Part shown: in pieces, positions 8,142 through 16,189 of the stretch
How the letters are laid out: each line of letters opens with the position of its first letter
How positions within the stretch are numbered: the first letter of the stretch is position 1
The notes under the pieces: model-generated
The model's input: the letters and a program-made list of their open reading frames with translations, nothing else
Databases searched by the model: none
What the model was told of the DNA's origin: nothing
From: Methanomassiliicoccales archaeon
GTDB lineage: Archaea > Thermoplasmatota > Thermoplasmata > Methanomassiliicoccales > UBA472
Direction: 5' to 3'
DNA: 33,763 nucleotides
NCBI GenBank assembly: GCA_028682895.1
Contig: JAJRAK010000056.1
Location: 1 to 33,763 of the forward strand
Made by a program: the position numbers and the translations under genes

Positions 8142-9062
8142 ATGAAACTATGGGATTTCGGTAGGGTCAAGGACGGAAAGGTAAGGATAGGAGATTCGAT
8201 CCGCCAGCGCTTGGGCCTGGAAGACGGTAGCCAGGTCTATTCCACGCTCTTCAGGTACGAGCAGAACGGTTCCCGCGGGCACGAGATGGTCCTCTCCACC
8301 TTCGGACCGGAGAACTACCGCGAGCTCTGCAACCTGACGTTCCACATGATAGACGCCCCCGGCGCCTGCGCCCAGGCCTCCAAGTTCCTAGCTGACCGCA
8401 ACGTGGACATCCTGAACTCGGTATCGCTCAGCATGACCTGCGGCATTTCCATGATGTGGAAGATGCTGGTGGACCTATCGTACTACGGCGATTCTACCCA
8501 GCTCATCGAGGATTTCAACGCCCTGAGGCGGACCTCGCCTGCGGCGCTATCCAAGGTCGAGGGACTGGAGCTCAGCACCTCGCACATCAGCGACCGCTAT
8601 ACGAAGGGGCTTACGGCACCGCAGTCCAAGATCAAGGTCAAGACCCTGAAGAAGGTCTCTCGCAGCCCGTCGGCCATCAAGGACGACAGCTTCGCCATCC
8701 CCAAGGACTACCTGGACCAGCTCGACTCCGTGAAGGAGGGTACGCCGGTCATGATGGTCGGGGACGTGGACTCTTGGGTGTTGTCCATGTCGTTCCTGCC
8801 CCAGGACTGTAAGCTGGTGGAGATGTCGTTCGAGATACCGGACAGGCCCGGGGCCATATTCAAGGCCACCGAGGCCTTGGCAAATCAGAACGCCAACCTG
8901 CTCGCCGTCCAGTCCCGTGTATTGGTATACGGGCAGAAGATGGTGCTGGACCTGGTAGCGGACCTCAGCCACAGCGAGGACCTGGACAAGGTCGCGGAGA
9001 AGGCCCTGGCCGCTTTGGGCGGGGACTTCAAGCTCCGCAGCAAGGGCCCCGTGTCCTTTTGA
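8142..9062 (+). CDS. Duplicated ACT-domain protein, possible AbrB-like/ACT regulator
   Basis: A 306-residue protein built as a tandem repeat. Each half has a short beta segment resembling an AbrB-type swapped hairpin (residues ~8-38, with KVRIGDSIRQRLGLEDG; and ~183-215, with FAIPKDYLDQL) followed by an ACT domain (about 63-130, LTFHMIDAPGACAQASKFL; and 226-290, MSFEIPDRPGAIFKATEAL). ACT domains bind small ligands, often amino acids. If the hairpins bind DNA, this would be a ligand-responsive regulator; that part is inference. It is the first gene of the biotin-carboxyltransferase operon, and its stop precedes the biotin ligase start by 8 bases. ATG 8142 is preferred over a TTG at 8130, which is in frame but has no better signal. 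Confidence 0.75.
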   Translation: MKLWDFGRVKDGKVRIGDSIRQRLGLEDGSQVYSTLFRYEQNGSRGHEMVLSTFGPENYRELCNLTFHMIDAPGACAQASKFLADRNVDILNSVSLSMTCGISMMWKMLVDLSYYGDSTQLIEDFNALRRTSPAALSKVEGLELSTSHISDRYTKGLTAPQSKIKVKTLKKVSRSPSAIKDDSFAIPKDYLDQLDSVKEGTPVMMVGDVDSWVLSMSFLPQDCKLVEMSFEIPDRPGAIFKATEALANQNANLLAVQSRVLVYGQKMVLDLVADLSHSEDLDKVAEKALAALGGDFKLRSKGPVSF

Positions 9063-9070
9063 GGCCTGAC

Positions 9071-9844
9071 ATGCTCATAGGCCGCAAGGTCCTGGTCAAG
9101 GAGGAGGTCGTGTCCACCAACGATGCGGCCAAGGCCCTGGCCATCGATGGCGAGGTGGAGGGCACCGTCGTCACCGCCTTGCGCCAGACCGGCGGTAAAG
9201 GTCGTACCGGAAGAAGCTGGGAGTCGCCTCCCGGCGGACTTTATCTTTCCATCATATTGCGGCCGGAGCTGAAGGCCCAGGACCTGACGCTCCTGACCGT
9301 GATGTCATGCCTGCCAGTGGCCCAGGCCATCGAAGAAGCGTGCCACGCCGTCCCGCGAATAAAATGGCCGAACGACGTGAAGCTGAACGGCAGGAAGGTG
9401 GCCGGTATACTCGTCGAGGCTTGCTACCGGGGCGGGGAACCGCGCTTCCTTGTTATGGGCATAGGCATCAACCTGAACACCGACCCGTCAGCGCTCACGA
9501 CGCCGGAGGCGGGAAGCCTGAAGGACATGTGCGGCAAGGAGCTGGACCAGGAGCACTTCATGAACGTGCTGCTGTTCAAGCTGGACGATTTCTACGCCAA
9601 GTTCAAGCGCGGCGAGCGCGACCTGGACGAGTACGCCAGGTACTCCGAGTCCATCGGTCAGGACGTAGAGGTGCGTTTAGGGGACCAGAAGGTGAAAGGG
9701 AAGGGGATGCACCTGGAGGAGGACGGCTCCCTGGTCATGAGGTCCGAGGACGGCATGATATATCGCGCCACCTCGGTGCACGACGTCGTACCGTTGGACA
9801 AGGGTCAGGTACGATTCGAAACTGACAACGTTCATAAGCAATGA
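9071..9844 (+). CDS. birA: Biotin--[acetyl-CoA carboxylase] ligase, catalytic-only type
   Basis: Activates biotin to biotinyl-5'-AMP and transfers it to the Lys of a carrier protein, here almost certainly the one encoded three genes downstream. The 257-residue protein starts straight at the catalytic domain (STNDAAKAL), with the biotinyl-AMP loop GKGRTGRSW, the KWPNDV motif, the GILVE strand and GIGINLN. The SH3-like C-terminal domain is at about 205-255. No N-terminal helix-turn-helix is present, so unlike E. coli BirA it cannot itself repress transcription. GAGG lies just before ATG 9071, which is chosen over an in-frame TTG at 9059. The stop overlaps a possible ATG of the next gene as ATGA. 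Confidence 0.93.
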   Translation: MLIGRKVLVKEEVVSTNDAAKALAIDGEVEGTVVTALRQTGGKGRTGRSWESPPGGLYLSIILRPELKAQDLTLLTVMSCLPVAQAIEEACHAVPRIKWPNDVKLNGRKVAGILVEACYRGGEPRFLVMGIGINLNTDPSALTTPEAGSLKDMCGKELDQEHFMNVLLFKLDDFYAKFKRGERDLDEYARYSESIGQDVEVRLGDQKVKGKGMHLEEDGSLVMRSEDGMIYRATSVHDVVPLDKGQVRFETDNVHKQ

Positions 9845-9867
9845 GCACGAATATTGGAGGGGTCAAA

Positions 9868-11415
9868 ATGGGCGAGGACAAGGTCAAGGAACTTCGGGAC
9901 ATGAAGAAGCGGTCGAGGGCCGGCGGCGGAGCGGAACGGGTAGAGGCGCACCGCATGCAGGGCAAGATGACCGCCCGCGAACGTGTGGATGCATTGCTGG
10001 ACCCCGGCTCGTTCACTGAATTTGACACGTTCGTCTCGCATCAGGCCTACCACTTCGGCATGGAGAAGCAGAAGCTTCCCGGGGACGGGGTCGTCACCGG
10101 GAAGGGGACGATCGAGGGAAGGCAGGTGTTCGTCTACGCCCAGGACTTCACCGTCTTCGCCGGTTCCGTCGGCCGCATGCACGCCAAGAAGATATGCAAG
10201 GTCATCGACCTGGCGGTGAAGACCGGCTGCCCGGTCATCGCCTTGTTCGATTCTGGCGGCGCCCGACTGCAGGAAGGGGTCGAGTCCCTGGCAGGTTACG
10301 GCGAGGTCATGCTCCGCCATTCCCTGGCGTCGGGCGTCATACCGCAGATAGCCATGGTCATGGGACCGTGCGCGGGCAGCGGTGCCTACGCGCCGATGCT
10401 CTGCGACTTCGTCTACATGGTCAAGGACAAGTCGTTCATGTTCATGGTCGGGCCGGACGTGATAAAGGCCGTGCAGAACGAGACGGTCAATTTCGAGGAC
10501 CTTGGCGGAGCTAGCGTTCACGCCTCGCACTCGGGCTCCGCCCACTTCGTTGCCCAGGACGACATGGAATGCGTCAAGCACGTCAGGAAGCTGATGTCGT
10601 ACCTGCCGAGCAACAACATGGAGCAGCCCCCGGAGAAGAACACGGGGGACGACCCGGAACGCCGCGACGATTCGCTGGACACCATCATCCCCGAGGACCC
10701 GGCCAAGCCGTACGATATGAAGGACGTCATACGCAAGATAGTGGACAAGGGCGAGTTCCTGGAAGTGCAGGAGCTGTTCGCCAAGAACATCATCATAGGC
10801 TTCGCCCACATGGATGGCGGCCCCGTCGGGATCGTCGCCAACCAGCCGATGGTGCTGGCAGGTACGCTCGATGCCGCATCCTCGATGAAGGCGGCACGCT
10901 TCGTGCGGTTCTGCGATGCCTTCAACATCCCGATCGTGACATTAGTGGACGTACCGGGCTACATGCCCAGCGTGGAGCAGGAGAACTCCTCGCTGCTCAG
11001 GGACGCCACCAAGCTCCTGTACGCGTACGCCGAGGCCAGCACCCCCAAGGTCACGTTGGTCACCAGGAAGGCCATCGGCGGTGCCTATTGCGTGATGGCA
11101 TCGAAGCACCTGCGCTGCGATGTGAACCTGGCCTGGCCGACGGCCGAGATCGCCATCGTCGGGCCGGAGGGCGCCATCAACGTCGTCTTCAAGCAGGAGC
11201 TCATCATGGCCGACGACCCGCAGGAGAAGAGGGACACGCTCATCTCGGAGTACCGCAAGCTGTACGCCTCCGCCTTCTTCTCTGCCGAGCGCGGTTACCT
11301 GGACGATATCATCGAGCCGAGCAACAGCCGCATGAGATTGATAGAAGCGCTGAACATGCTGGACCGCAAGCGCGAGGCCCGGCCGGCGAAGAAGCACGGG
11401 AACATGCCGCTATGA
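9868..11415 (+). CDS. mmdA: Acyl-CoA carboxyltransferase, transcarboxylase 12S / MmdA / PccB type
   Basis: Carboxyltransferase that moves carboxyl between biotin and an acyl-CoA, probably methylmalonyl-CoA/propionyl-CoA. The 515-residue protein has the two crotonase-fold halves of the family. The N-half oxyanion Gly pair is intact in DSGGARLQEGV and the C-half one in GGAY. Two deviations stand out. The usual GGIIRHGAK-type stretch reads SSLLRDATK (from Ser374). The residue that tunes acyl-CoA chain length in actinobacterial PccB/AccB (Asp or Ile after GGAY) is Cys408. ATG 9868 is preceded by GGAGGGG at good spacing, so it is preferred to ATG 9841, which overlaps birA. It sits between the biotin ligase and the 5S-type subunit. 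Which acyl-CoA it uses cannot be settled from sequence. Confidence 0.88.
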   Translation: MGEDKVKELRDMKKRSRAGGGAERVEAHRMQGKMTARERVDALLDPGSFTEFDTFVSHQAYHFGMEKQKLPGDGVVTGKGTIEGRQVFVYAQDFTVFAGSVGRMHAKKICKVIDLAVKTGCPVIALFDSGGARLQEGVESLAGYGEVMLRHSLASGVIPQIAMVMGPCAGSGAYAPMLCDFVYMVKDKSFMFMVGPDVIKAVQNETVNFEDLGGASVHASHSGSAHFVAQDDMECVKHVRKLMSYLPSNNMEQPPEKNTGDDPERRDDSLDTIIPEDPAKPYDMKDVIRKIVDKGEFLEVQELFAKNIIIGFAHMDGGPVGIVANQPMVLAGTLDAASSMKAARFVRFCDAFNIPIVTLVDVPGYMPSVEQENSSLLRDATKLLYAYAEASTPKVTLVTRKAIGGAYCVMASKHLRCDVNLAWPTAEIAIVGPEGAINVVFKQELIMADDPQEKRDTLISEYRKLYASAFFSAERGYLDDIIEPSNSRMRLIEALNMLDRKREARPAKKHGNMPL

Positions 11416-11425
11416 GGTGCCAAGC

Positions 11426-12931
11426 ATGAAGATCAAGATCACCGACACGGTCCTCAGGGACGCCCACCAATCGTTGCTGGCGACCAGGATGAGGACGGAG
11501 GACATGCTTCCGGCGGCCGCTATGCTCGACGAGATCGGCTACTGGTCCGTGGAGATGTGGGGAGGCGCCACCTTCGATACCTGTCTGCGTTACCTGCGCG
11601 AGGACCCCTGGGAGCGGATAAGCAAGCTCAAGAAGGAGATGCCGAACACGCCGTTCCAGATGCTCCTGCGCGGTCAGAACATCGTCGGCTACCGGCATTA
11701 TTCCGATGACATACTGGACAAGTTCATCAAGAACGCCAAGAGGCGCGGCATCGACGTGTTCCGCATCTTCGACGCATTGAACGACCACCGCAACATGCAG
11801 ATGGCCATGCGCAGCGTGAAGAAGTACGGCGGAGTGGTCGAGGCCAGCATATCCTATACCATATCGCCTGTGCATTCCATCGAAGGCTTCGTGAAGTTCG
11901 CCCGCAAACTGCAGGAGATGGGGGCGGACACCATCTGCATCAAGGACATGGCAGGACTGCTGGCGCCCATGGACGCCTACGAACTGGTCAAACAGTTGCG
12001 CGAGGACATCGGGCTCCCGGTGCACGTTCACTGCCACGCCACCTCCGGGATGGTCACGGCCACCTACATGAAGGCGGTGGAGGCCGGAGCGGAGATAATA
12101 GACACGGCCATATCCAGCATGTCATTGGCCACATCACAGCCGCCGACCGAGGCCATCGTGGCCATGCTGCGTGGCACGGAGTACGACAGCGGGCTGGACC
12201 TGAAGAAGTTGTCCGAGATAGCCGAGTACTTCAAGACGGTCCGTGAAAAATATCATGCCTTCGAGAGCGGGTTCAGCGGCATCGACACCAACGTCCTGGT
12301 CTACCAGATCCCGGGCGGCATGATCAGCAACCTGATCTCCCAATTGCGGGAGGCGAAGAAGGAGGACCGCCTGGCCGACGTGTACGACGAGGTACCGCGG
12401 GTAAAGGCGGACCTTGGTCACGTTCCATTGGTCACGCCCACCTCGCAGATAGTCGGCACGCAGGCCGTGCTCAACGTCATCACCGGTGAAAGGTACAAGA
12501 TGGTGACGAACGAGACCAAGAACCTGGTGCGAGGCCTGTACGGGAAGACGCCGAGGGAGATCGACCCGGCCATCAGGCGCAAGATCATCGGCGACGAAAA
12601 ACCGATAACCGTTAGGCCGGCCGACCTGCTGGAGCCGGAGTTCGAAAAGCTCTGCAAGCAGATAGAGGAGTACGCCTGCAAGGAGCACATGGCATGCTCG
12701 GAGGAGGACGTCCTCTCTTACGCGCTGTTCCCACAGGTGGCGCTGGACTACTTCAAGCACCGCCAGATGATGGAGAAGGGAGTCAACCTGAAGGACCTGG
12801 CCGCGGTGGCGGTCTTGTATATGCGCTCCACGGAGAAGCACGCGGCCAGCAAGGCGCCGACCACGGGGCTGGACGGCTGGAAGTACGCTGCCCGCAGAGA
12901 GGCCGTCGGGAACGGGGGGTGGCCGCTCTGA
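11426..12931 (+). CDS. pycB: Biotin-dependent carboxyltransferase, transcarboxylase 5S / PycB / OadA type
   Basis: Transfers carboxyl between carboxybiotin and pyruvate/oxaloacetate. The 501-residue protein is an HMGL-like TIM barrel with metal and catalytic elements DTVLRDAHQS (Asp12), FDALND, the Lys173 of CIKDMAG that is carbamylated in this family, and HVHCHATSGM (residues 200-209). A PycB/OadA C-terminal conserved domain follows to about residue 470. It ends without a biotinyl domain, unlike methanogen PycB or full OadA, so it needs the separate carrier encoded next. A GAGG lies ahead of ATG 11426; GTG 11417 is an alternative start. SQPPTEA near residue 235 resembles the pyruvate carboxylase branch. 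With the 12S-type neighbour it completes a transcarboxylase core. Confidence 0.9.
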   Translation: MKIKITDTVLRDAHQSLLATRMRTEDMLPAAAMLDEIGYWSVEMWGGATFDTCLRYLREDPWERISKLKKEMPNTPFQMLLRGQNIVGYRHYSDDILDKFIKNAKRRGIDVFRIFDALNDHRNMQMAMRSVKKYGGVVEASISYTISPVHSIEGFVKFARKLQEMGADTICIKDMAGLLAPMDAYELVKQLREDIGLPVHVHCHATSGMVTATYMKAVEAGAEIIDTAISSMSLATSQPPTEAIVAMLRGTEYDSGLDLKKLSEIAEYFKTVREKYHAFESGFSGIDTNVLVYQIPGGMISNLISQLREAKKEDRLADVYDEVPRVKADLGHVPLVTPTSQIVGTQAVLNVITGERYKMVTNETKNLVRGLYGKTPREIDPAIRRKIIGDEKPITVRPADLLEPEFEKLCKQIEEYACKEHMACSEEDVLSYALFPQVALDYFKHRQMMEKGVNLKDLAAVAVLYMRSTEKHAASKAPTTGLDGWKYAARREAVGNGGWPL

Positions 12932-13428
12932 AGCTGCGCATCATCGTCAACGGTCAGGAATATGAAGTGAACGTGGAGAAGAACGCCGGCGATTATCGTG
13001 TCGACATCGACGACAACATCTTCAAGTGCATCGTGAAGGAGGACAAGGTCGTGGTGAACGGTGAGGCGACGTCCGTCGTCATCGAGGGCGACCTGGAGGT
13101 CGGGGCCAAGGTCACCTCCGAGGACCGCACCATGGACCTGAAGCTGCAGCAGGTGCGCGAGATAGAGCGCATCGAGGTGGATACGGAGGAGGGCGGGAAG
13201 ACCGATGGCCCGTCCGGTTCCGTCCTGGCGCCGATGCCCGGCAAGATCATGTCCGTCAAGGTCAAGGTCGGCGACACCGTCAACGCCAACCAGGTGGTCG
13301 TCGTCCTGGAGGCGATGAAGATGGAGAACGAGGTCCAGACCGAGGTGGCCGGCAAGGTCAAAGAGGTCAAGGTGCGGCCGGGCGAGACGGTCGAGGGCGG
13401 ACAGTCCCTGCTCGTGGTGGAACCTTAG
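12919..13428 (+). CDS. Biotin carboxyl carrier protein (1.3S-like)
   Basis: A small biotin carrier of about 169 residues. The C-terminal 75 residues form the biotinyl domain with the motif EAMKMENEV; the biotinylated Lys is residue 134 counted from the GTG. The N-terminal ~80 residues hold a beta-rich segment like that found before the biotinyl domain in PccA or OadA, then a short acidic/Gly linker. The start is uncertain: GTG 12919 follows a G-rich stretch and overlaps the 5S gene by 13 bases, and CTG 12928 would be an unusual alternative. It would shuttle carboxyl between the two carboxyltransferases upstream. The stop shares bases with the stop of the convergent M16 peptidase gene. Confidence 0.88.
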   Translation: MAALKLRIIVNGQEYEVNVEKNAGDYRVDIDDNIFKCIVKEDKVVVNGEATSVVIEGDLEVGAKVTSEDRTMDLKLQQVREIERIEVDTEEGGKTDGPSGSVLAPMPGKIMSVKVKVGDTVNANQVVVVLEAMKMENEVQTEVAGKVKEVKVRPGETVEGGQSLLVVEP

Positions 13429-14732
13429 AAGTCCAGTGAGTCCGCCGCCTCCACCGTCTCCGCCCTCATCTCCTCACCGGCGCAGATGGTGGTGCACACC
13501 TTTTCCCTTTTCAGAACGACATCCACAACCTTCATCACCTGTTCGACAGTGACCGCGTTCAGGTCATGGAGCTGCTCCTCGATGCTCTGCACCCGTCCCA
13601 TCTCCAGATATTCGTACAGGTGGGAGCTCATGTTCTGGTCCGGACGGCAGGCATTGCGGAGCAACGAACCTTTCAGCACGTTCCTGGCCTTGTCCAGCTC
13701 CACTTCCTCCAGCCCCTCCTTCTTCAGCCGGGCCATCTCCTGCCCGTAGGAATCGAAGAGCCGTGGCACCTGCTCCATGGAGGTGGAGCAGTACATCATC
13801 ATGGAGCCGCAGTCCTTGAAGGTGAGCGGGTACATGGAGATGGAGTAGACCAGCCCCTCGACCTCGCGTATCCTGTGGCTCAGCCTCGAGGACGTACCGC
13901 CGCACAATATGGTGGAGAGCACGGACTGTGCCGTGGCCAGCTCGTACGCGGCGGAGAACGCCGGCGTGCCCAGACCGATGTACGCCCGGTCCGAGCCCTT
14001 CACGAAGAAGTGCGTCCCGGTGTTATGCTTCGGTACTTTCCTCCTCAGAGGCGCCGCCTCCCCGCTGACGTGATCGAAACGCCCGGCCCATTCGAGCACC
14101 CTCTGCGGGTCCACGTTCCCGACGGCGCACACCACGACGTGGGGAGGATGGTAATGCGAGCGGTGGAAGTTCGATAGGAAATCAGAATCGAAGGCGTCCA
14201 GGCTGGACGGCGTTCCCAATATAGACCGGGCCAGCGGGTTGCCCTTGAACATCACCTCCATCATCTTGGTGCGCAGGTGCGATGACGGCTCGTTCATGCG
14301 CATGCCGATCTCCTGCTTGACGATGTTGCGCTCCAGGTCGACCAGTGACTGGTCCATCCGCGGGTTCAGGAACAGGTCCGATAGAAGGTCCTCGCCTACG
14401 TTGAGGGACTCGTCGATGGTGAAGGTGTAGAAGCAGGTGAACTCATTTGTAGTGTATGCGTTAAGATAGCCGCCGGAGGTCTCGATCATCTCGTTGACCT
14501 GACGGAAGTCCCTGGTCTTCGTCCCGCGGAAGAGCATATGCTCCAGGAAATGGGAGATGCCGCTCTCCTCCTTCCTTTCGTCCCTGGACCCGACCTCGGC
14601 GGTGACCGATAGGGCCACCGTATGAACGTGGGGCACGTTCTCCACGATTACCTTTATCCCGCCCTCGGTCGTCCCGATGCTTATGCTCTGGTCGACCTTC
14701 CGACCCTTCCTCTTCGGGCTTACCTGTGTCAT
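13425..14732 (-). CDS. M16-family zinc metallopeptidase (pitrilysin/MPP-like)
   Basis: A 435-residue peptidase of the inverted zinc-motif type: HFLEH at residues 61-65, with the distal Glu in the DLERNIVKQEI stretch about 75 residues later. The length matches the single-chain, two-domain M16B proteins related to processing peptidases and PqqF/YmxG. No signal peptide is seen, so it is likely cytoplasmic. ATG 14732 is chosen because the frame upstream codes for implausible Cys/His-rich sequence, and a TATA-like CTTTAAG lies on the minus strand about 33 bases before it. It converges on the biotin carrier gene with a 4-base stop overlap. Substrate unknown. Confidence 0.9.
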   Translation of the reverse strand: MTQVSPKRKGRKVDQSISIGTTEGGIKVIVENVPHVHTVALSVTAEVGSRDERKEESGISHFLEHMLFRGTKTRDFRQVNEMIETSGGYLNAYTTNEFTCFYTFTIDESLNVGEDLLSDLFLNPRMDQSLVDLERNIVKQEIGMRMNEPSSHLRTKMMEVMFKGNPLARSILGTPSSLDAFDSDFLSNFHRSHYHPPHVVVCAVGNVDPQRVLEWAGRFDHVSGEAAPLRRKVPKHNTGTHFFVKGSDRAYIGLGTPAFSAAYELATAQSVLSTILCGGTSSRLSHRIREVEGLVYSISMYPLTFKDCGSMMMYCSTSMEQVPRLFDSYGQEMARLKKEGLEEVELDKARNVLKGSLLRNACRPDQNMSSHLYEYLEMGRVQSIEEQLHDLNAVTVEQVMKVVDVVLKREKVCTTICAGEEMRAETVEAADSLDF

Positions 14733-14759
14733 TTGCTCGACATGATATGAGCACCATTG

Positions 14760-14766
14760 ACTTAAA
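14760..14766 (-). promoter_or_regulatory. TATA-like element of the M16 peptidase gene
   Basis: CTTTAAG on the minus strand lies about 31-33 bases before the ATG at 14732. It is a fair but not perfect archaeal TATA element and supports the shorter start. Confidence 0.4.
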
Positions 14767-14867
14767 GTCCGCCATGATGCGGGAGAGGCATCCTCCTTGT
14801 TCATCATTAGGACGAAATGCCGCCGGTCAAAAAAATTGATATTTCCTCCCTGGCATCCATTGATATC

Positions 14868-15482
14868 ATGGAGTTCATCAACAAGAGATGGGCAGGGTCC
14901 TTGCTGGCGCTGGGAGCGGCACAGTTCATGGTGGCGATGATGCTCGGGGAGTCCATCGCCCCTGGTTACAGCATGCATGAGAACGCCATCAGCGACCTAG
15001 GGACCATCGCGGAGACGGCTATGCTGTTCAACGTGTCGCTCATCCTCATCGGTCTGCTCAACCTTGCCGCCGGGTACGTGCTCTATAAGGTGATGGACGA
15101 CAAGAAGATACTGATCATCTTCGTCCTAGGCGGTATCGGAGGCATGGGGGCGGGCGCCATCCCGCTGGACAACCCAACCGGCCTGCACGGCATATTCGCC
15201 CTGCTTGCGTTCCTGTTCATGAACATCGAGGCCATCGTGGTCGGGAGGATGGCGGTGTCCCCTCTGGACAAGGCATCGATATTGATGGGCGTGCTGGGGC
15301 TGATGTTCATGCCCATCATGGTGATGGTGGACGGCGGCTCCCTGGACGTCTCCGGTAGCATAGGCCATGGCGGCGTCGAGAGGATGATAGCTTATCCTGC
15401 CCTGATCTGGATGATGGCCTTCGGCGGATACCTGATGGCCTCCCCGGAACTGAACGGTGAACAAAGGACCCGGGCCGCCTGA
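14868..15482 (+). CDS. DUF998-like multi-spanning membrane protein
   Basis: A 204-residue integral membrane protein with about six hydrophobic helices. After the first helix it carries YSMHENAISDLG, the hallmark of DUF998 proteins, followed by a polar loop with DNPTGLHGI near residue 105 and HGG near residue 165. No biochemical function is established for the family that I can state. ATG 14868 is preferred: a TATA-like TGATATTT (14837-14844) lies 27 bases ahead, and the product starts directly before the first helix. ATG 14817, in frame, would add 17 unremarkable residues. It is divergent from the M16 peptidase gene and convergent with the PRC-barrel gene. Confidence 0.8.
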   Translation: MEFINKRWAGSLLALGAAQFMVAMMLGESIAPGYSMHENAISDLGTIAETAMLFNVSLILIGLLNLAAGYVLYKVMDDKKILIIFVLGGIGGMGAGAIPLDNPTGLHGIFALLAFLFMNIEAIVVGRMAVSPLDKASILMGVLGLMFMPIMVMVDGGSLDVSGSIGHGGVERMIAYPALIWMMAFGGYLMASPELNGEQRTRAA

Positions 15483-15502
15483 GGGGGCGGCCTGCAAAGA
15501 CC

Positions 15503-16072
15503 TTACTTCTTGGACACCGGTTTCCTGGCCAGATAGTCCTTCAGCCCGTCCATGTCCAATCGGAGCATCACCATGTCCCCGATGGTCTTGACGTCCTTCA
15601 CCAGTATGGTGACGGACGAGCCCTTCTTTTGGTCAAGGGGTTCCTTGGCCGCCTTGTCCATCTTGATGCTGATCTGGGTGATCTCCCAGGTCTTTCCACC
15701 ATCGAACGAGATGTCGTCCAGGACGCCCACCTGCTTGCCGTCGGTGGTCACGACCTTCTTCTTGAGCAGATCGTCGTGGGTGACCGGCACCTTCTTGTTG
15801 TCCACCAGCACCTCCTTGACCTGGTCCATCTTCACCGCCAAGGTGACCGTGTCCGTGACGGAGGACACCTGCGTCGTGGCGATGTAGACCTTCTGCGTGC
15901 CTATGGCCTTCTTCTTGAGCCCCAACGCCTCTTCGTTCCCCTTCTTAACGATTAATTGGACCGCGGGTACCTTCCAGTTGTCGGAATCGACAGCGATGCC
16001 CCCTACGGTCCCAATGATCTTCGCGTCCGCGCTGATGACCTCTTTCGTCAATATCTTATCGAGTCCCGACAT
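15503..16072 (-). CDS. Tandem PRC-barrel domain protein
   Basis: A 189-residue soluble protein made of two PRC-barrel-like halves. The first is at about residues 3-80 (KEVISADAKIIGTVGGIAVD) and the second at about 98-180 (KKKVVTTDGKQVGVLDDISFD). PRC-barrels occur in photosynthetic reaction-centre H subunits, RimM and many short archaeal proteins thought to act as adaptors; its partner is unknown here. GGGAGA lies seven bases before ATG 16072, which fixes the start over an upstream in-frame ATG at 16090. Convergent with the DUF998 gene, with only 20 bases between the two stops. Confidence 0.85.
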   Translation of the reverse strand: MSGLDKILTKEVISADAKIIGTVGGIAVDSDNWKVPAVQLIVKKGNEEALGLKKKAIGTQKVYIATTQVSSVTDTVTLAVKMDQVKEVLVDNKKVPVTHDDLLKKKVVTTDGKQVGVLDDISFDGGKTWEITQISIKMDKAAKEPLDQKKGSSVTILVKDVKTIGDMVMLRLDMDGLKDYLARKPVSKK

Positions 16073-16091
16073 GTGATCTCCCTTGGGCAAT

Positions 16092-16108
16092 TACCGGCGG
16101 AATCGGTA
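16092..16108 (-). promoter_or_regulatory. Dyad over the PRC-barrel gene promoter
   Basis: TACCG-N7-CGGTA forms a 17-base inverted repeat. The minus strand reads into a TATA-like TTAATACC at the far edge of it, about 36 bases before ATG 16072. It may be an operator for the PRC-barrel gene. The evidence is symmetry and position only. Confidence 0.3.
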
Positions 16109-16159
16109 TTAATCCTATCGCTGGAAGCGCGTCCCCGTGGAGAATCAGAGGCACACATT

Positions 16160-16167
16160 TGATATAT
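16160..16167 (+). promoter_or_regulatory. TATA box of the receiver-domain gene
   Basis: TGATATAT is centred 26 bases before ATG 16190, as expected for a leaderless archaeal transcript. It favours this ATG over the in-frame ATG at 16202. Confidence 0.6.
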
Positions 16168-16189
16168 CCGCCCACCACTGCTTCATTGG

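Noticed and set aside
8142-13428. Reading the biotin operon as a sodium-pumping decarboxylase
   Set aside because: The membrane beta subunit (OadB/MmdB/GcdB) and gamma subunit are absent, and two different carboxyltransferases are present, which fits a transcarboxylase better.
14733-14978. N-terminal extension of the M16 peptidase
   Set aside because: The added sequence is rich in Cys and His and has no M16 features. ATG 14732 has a TATA-like element at a suitable distance.
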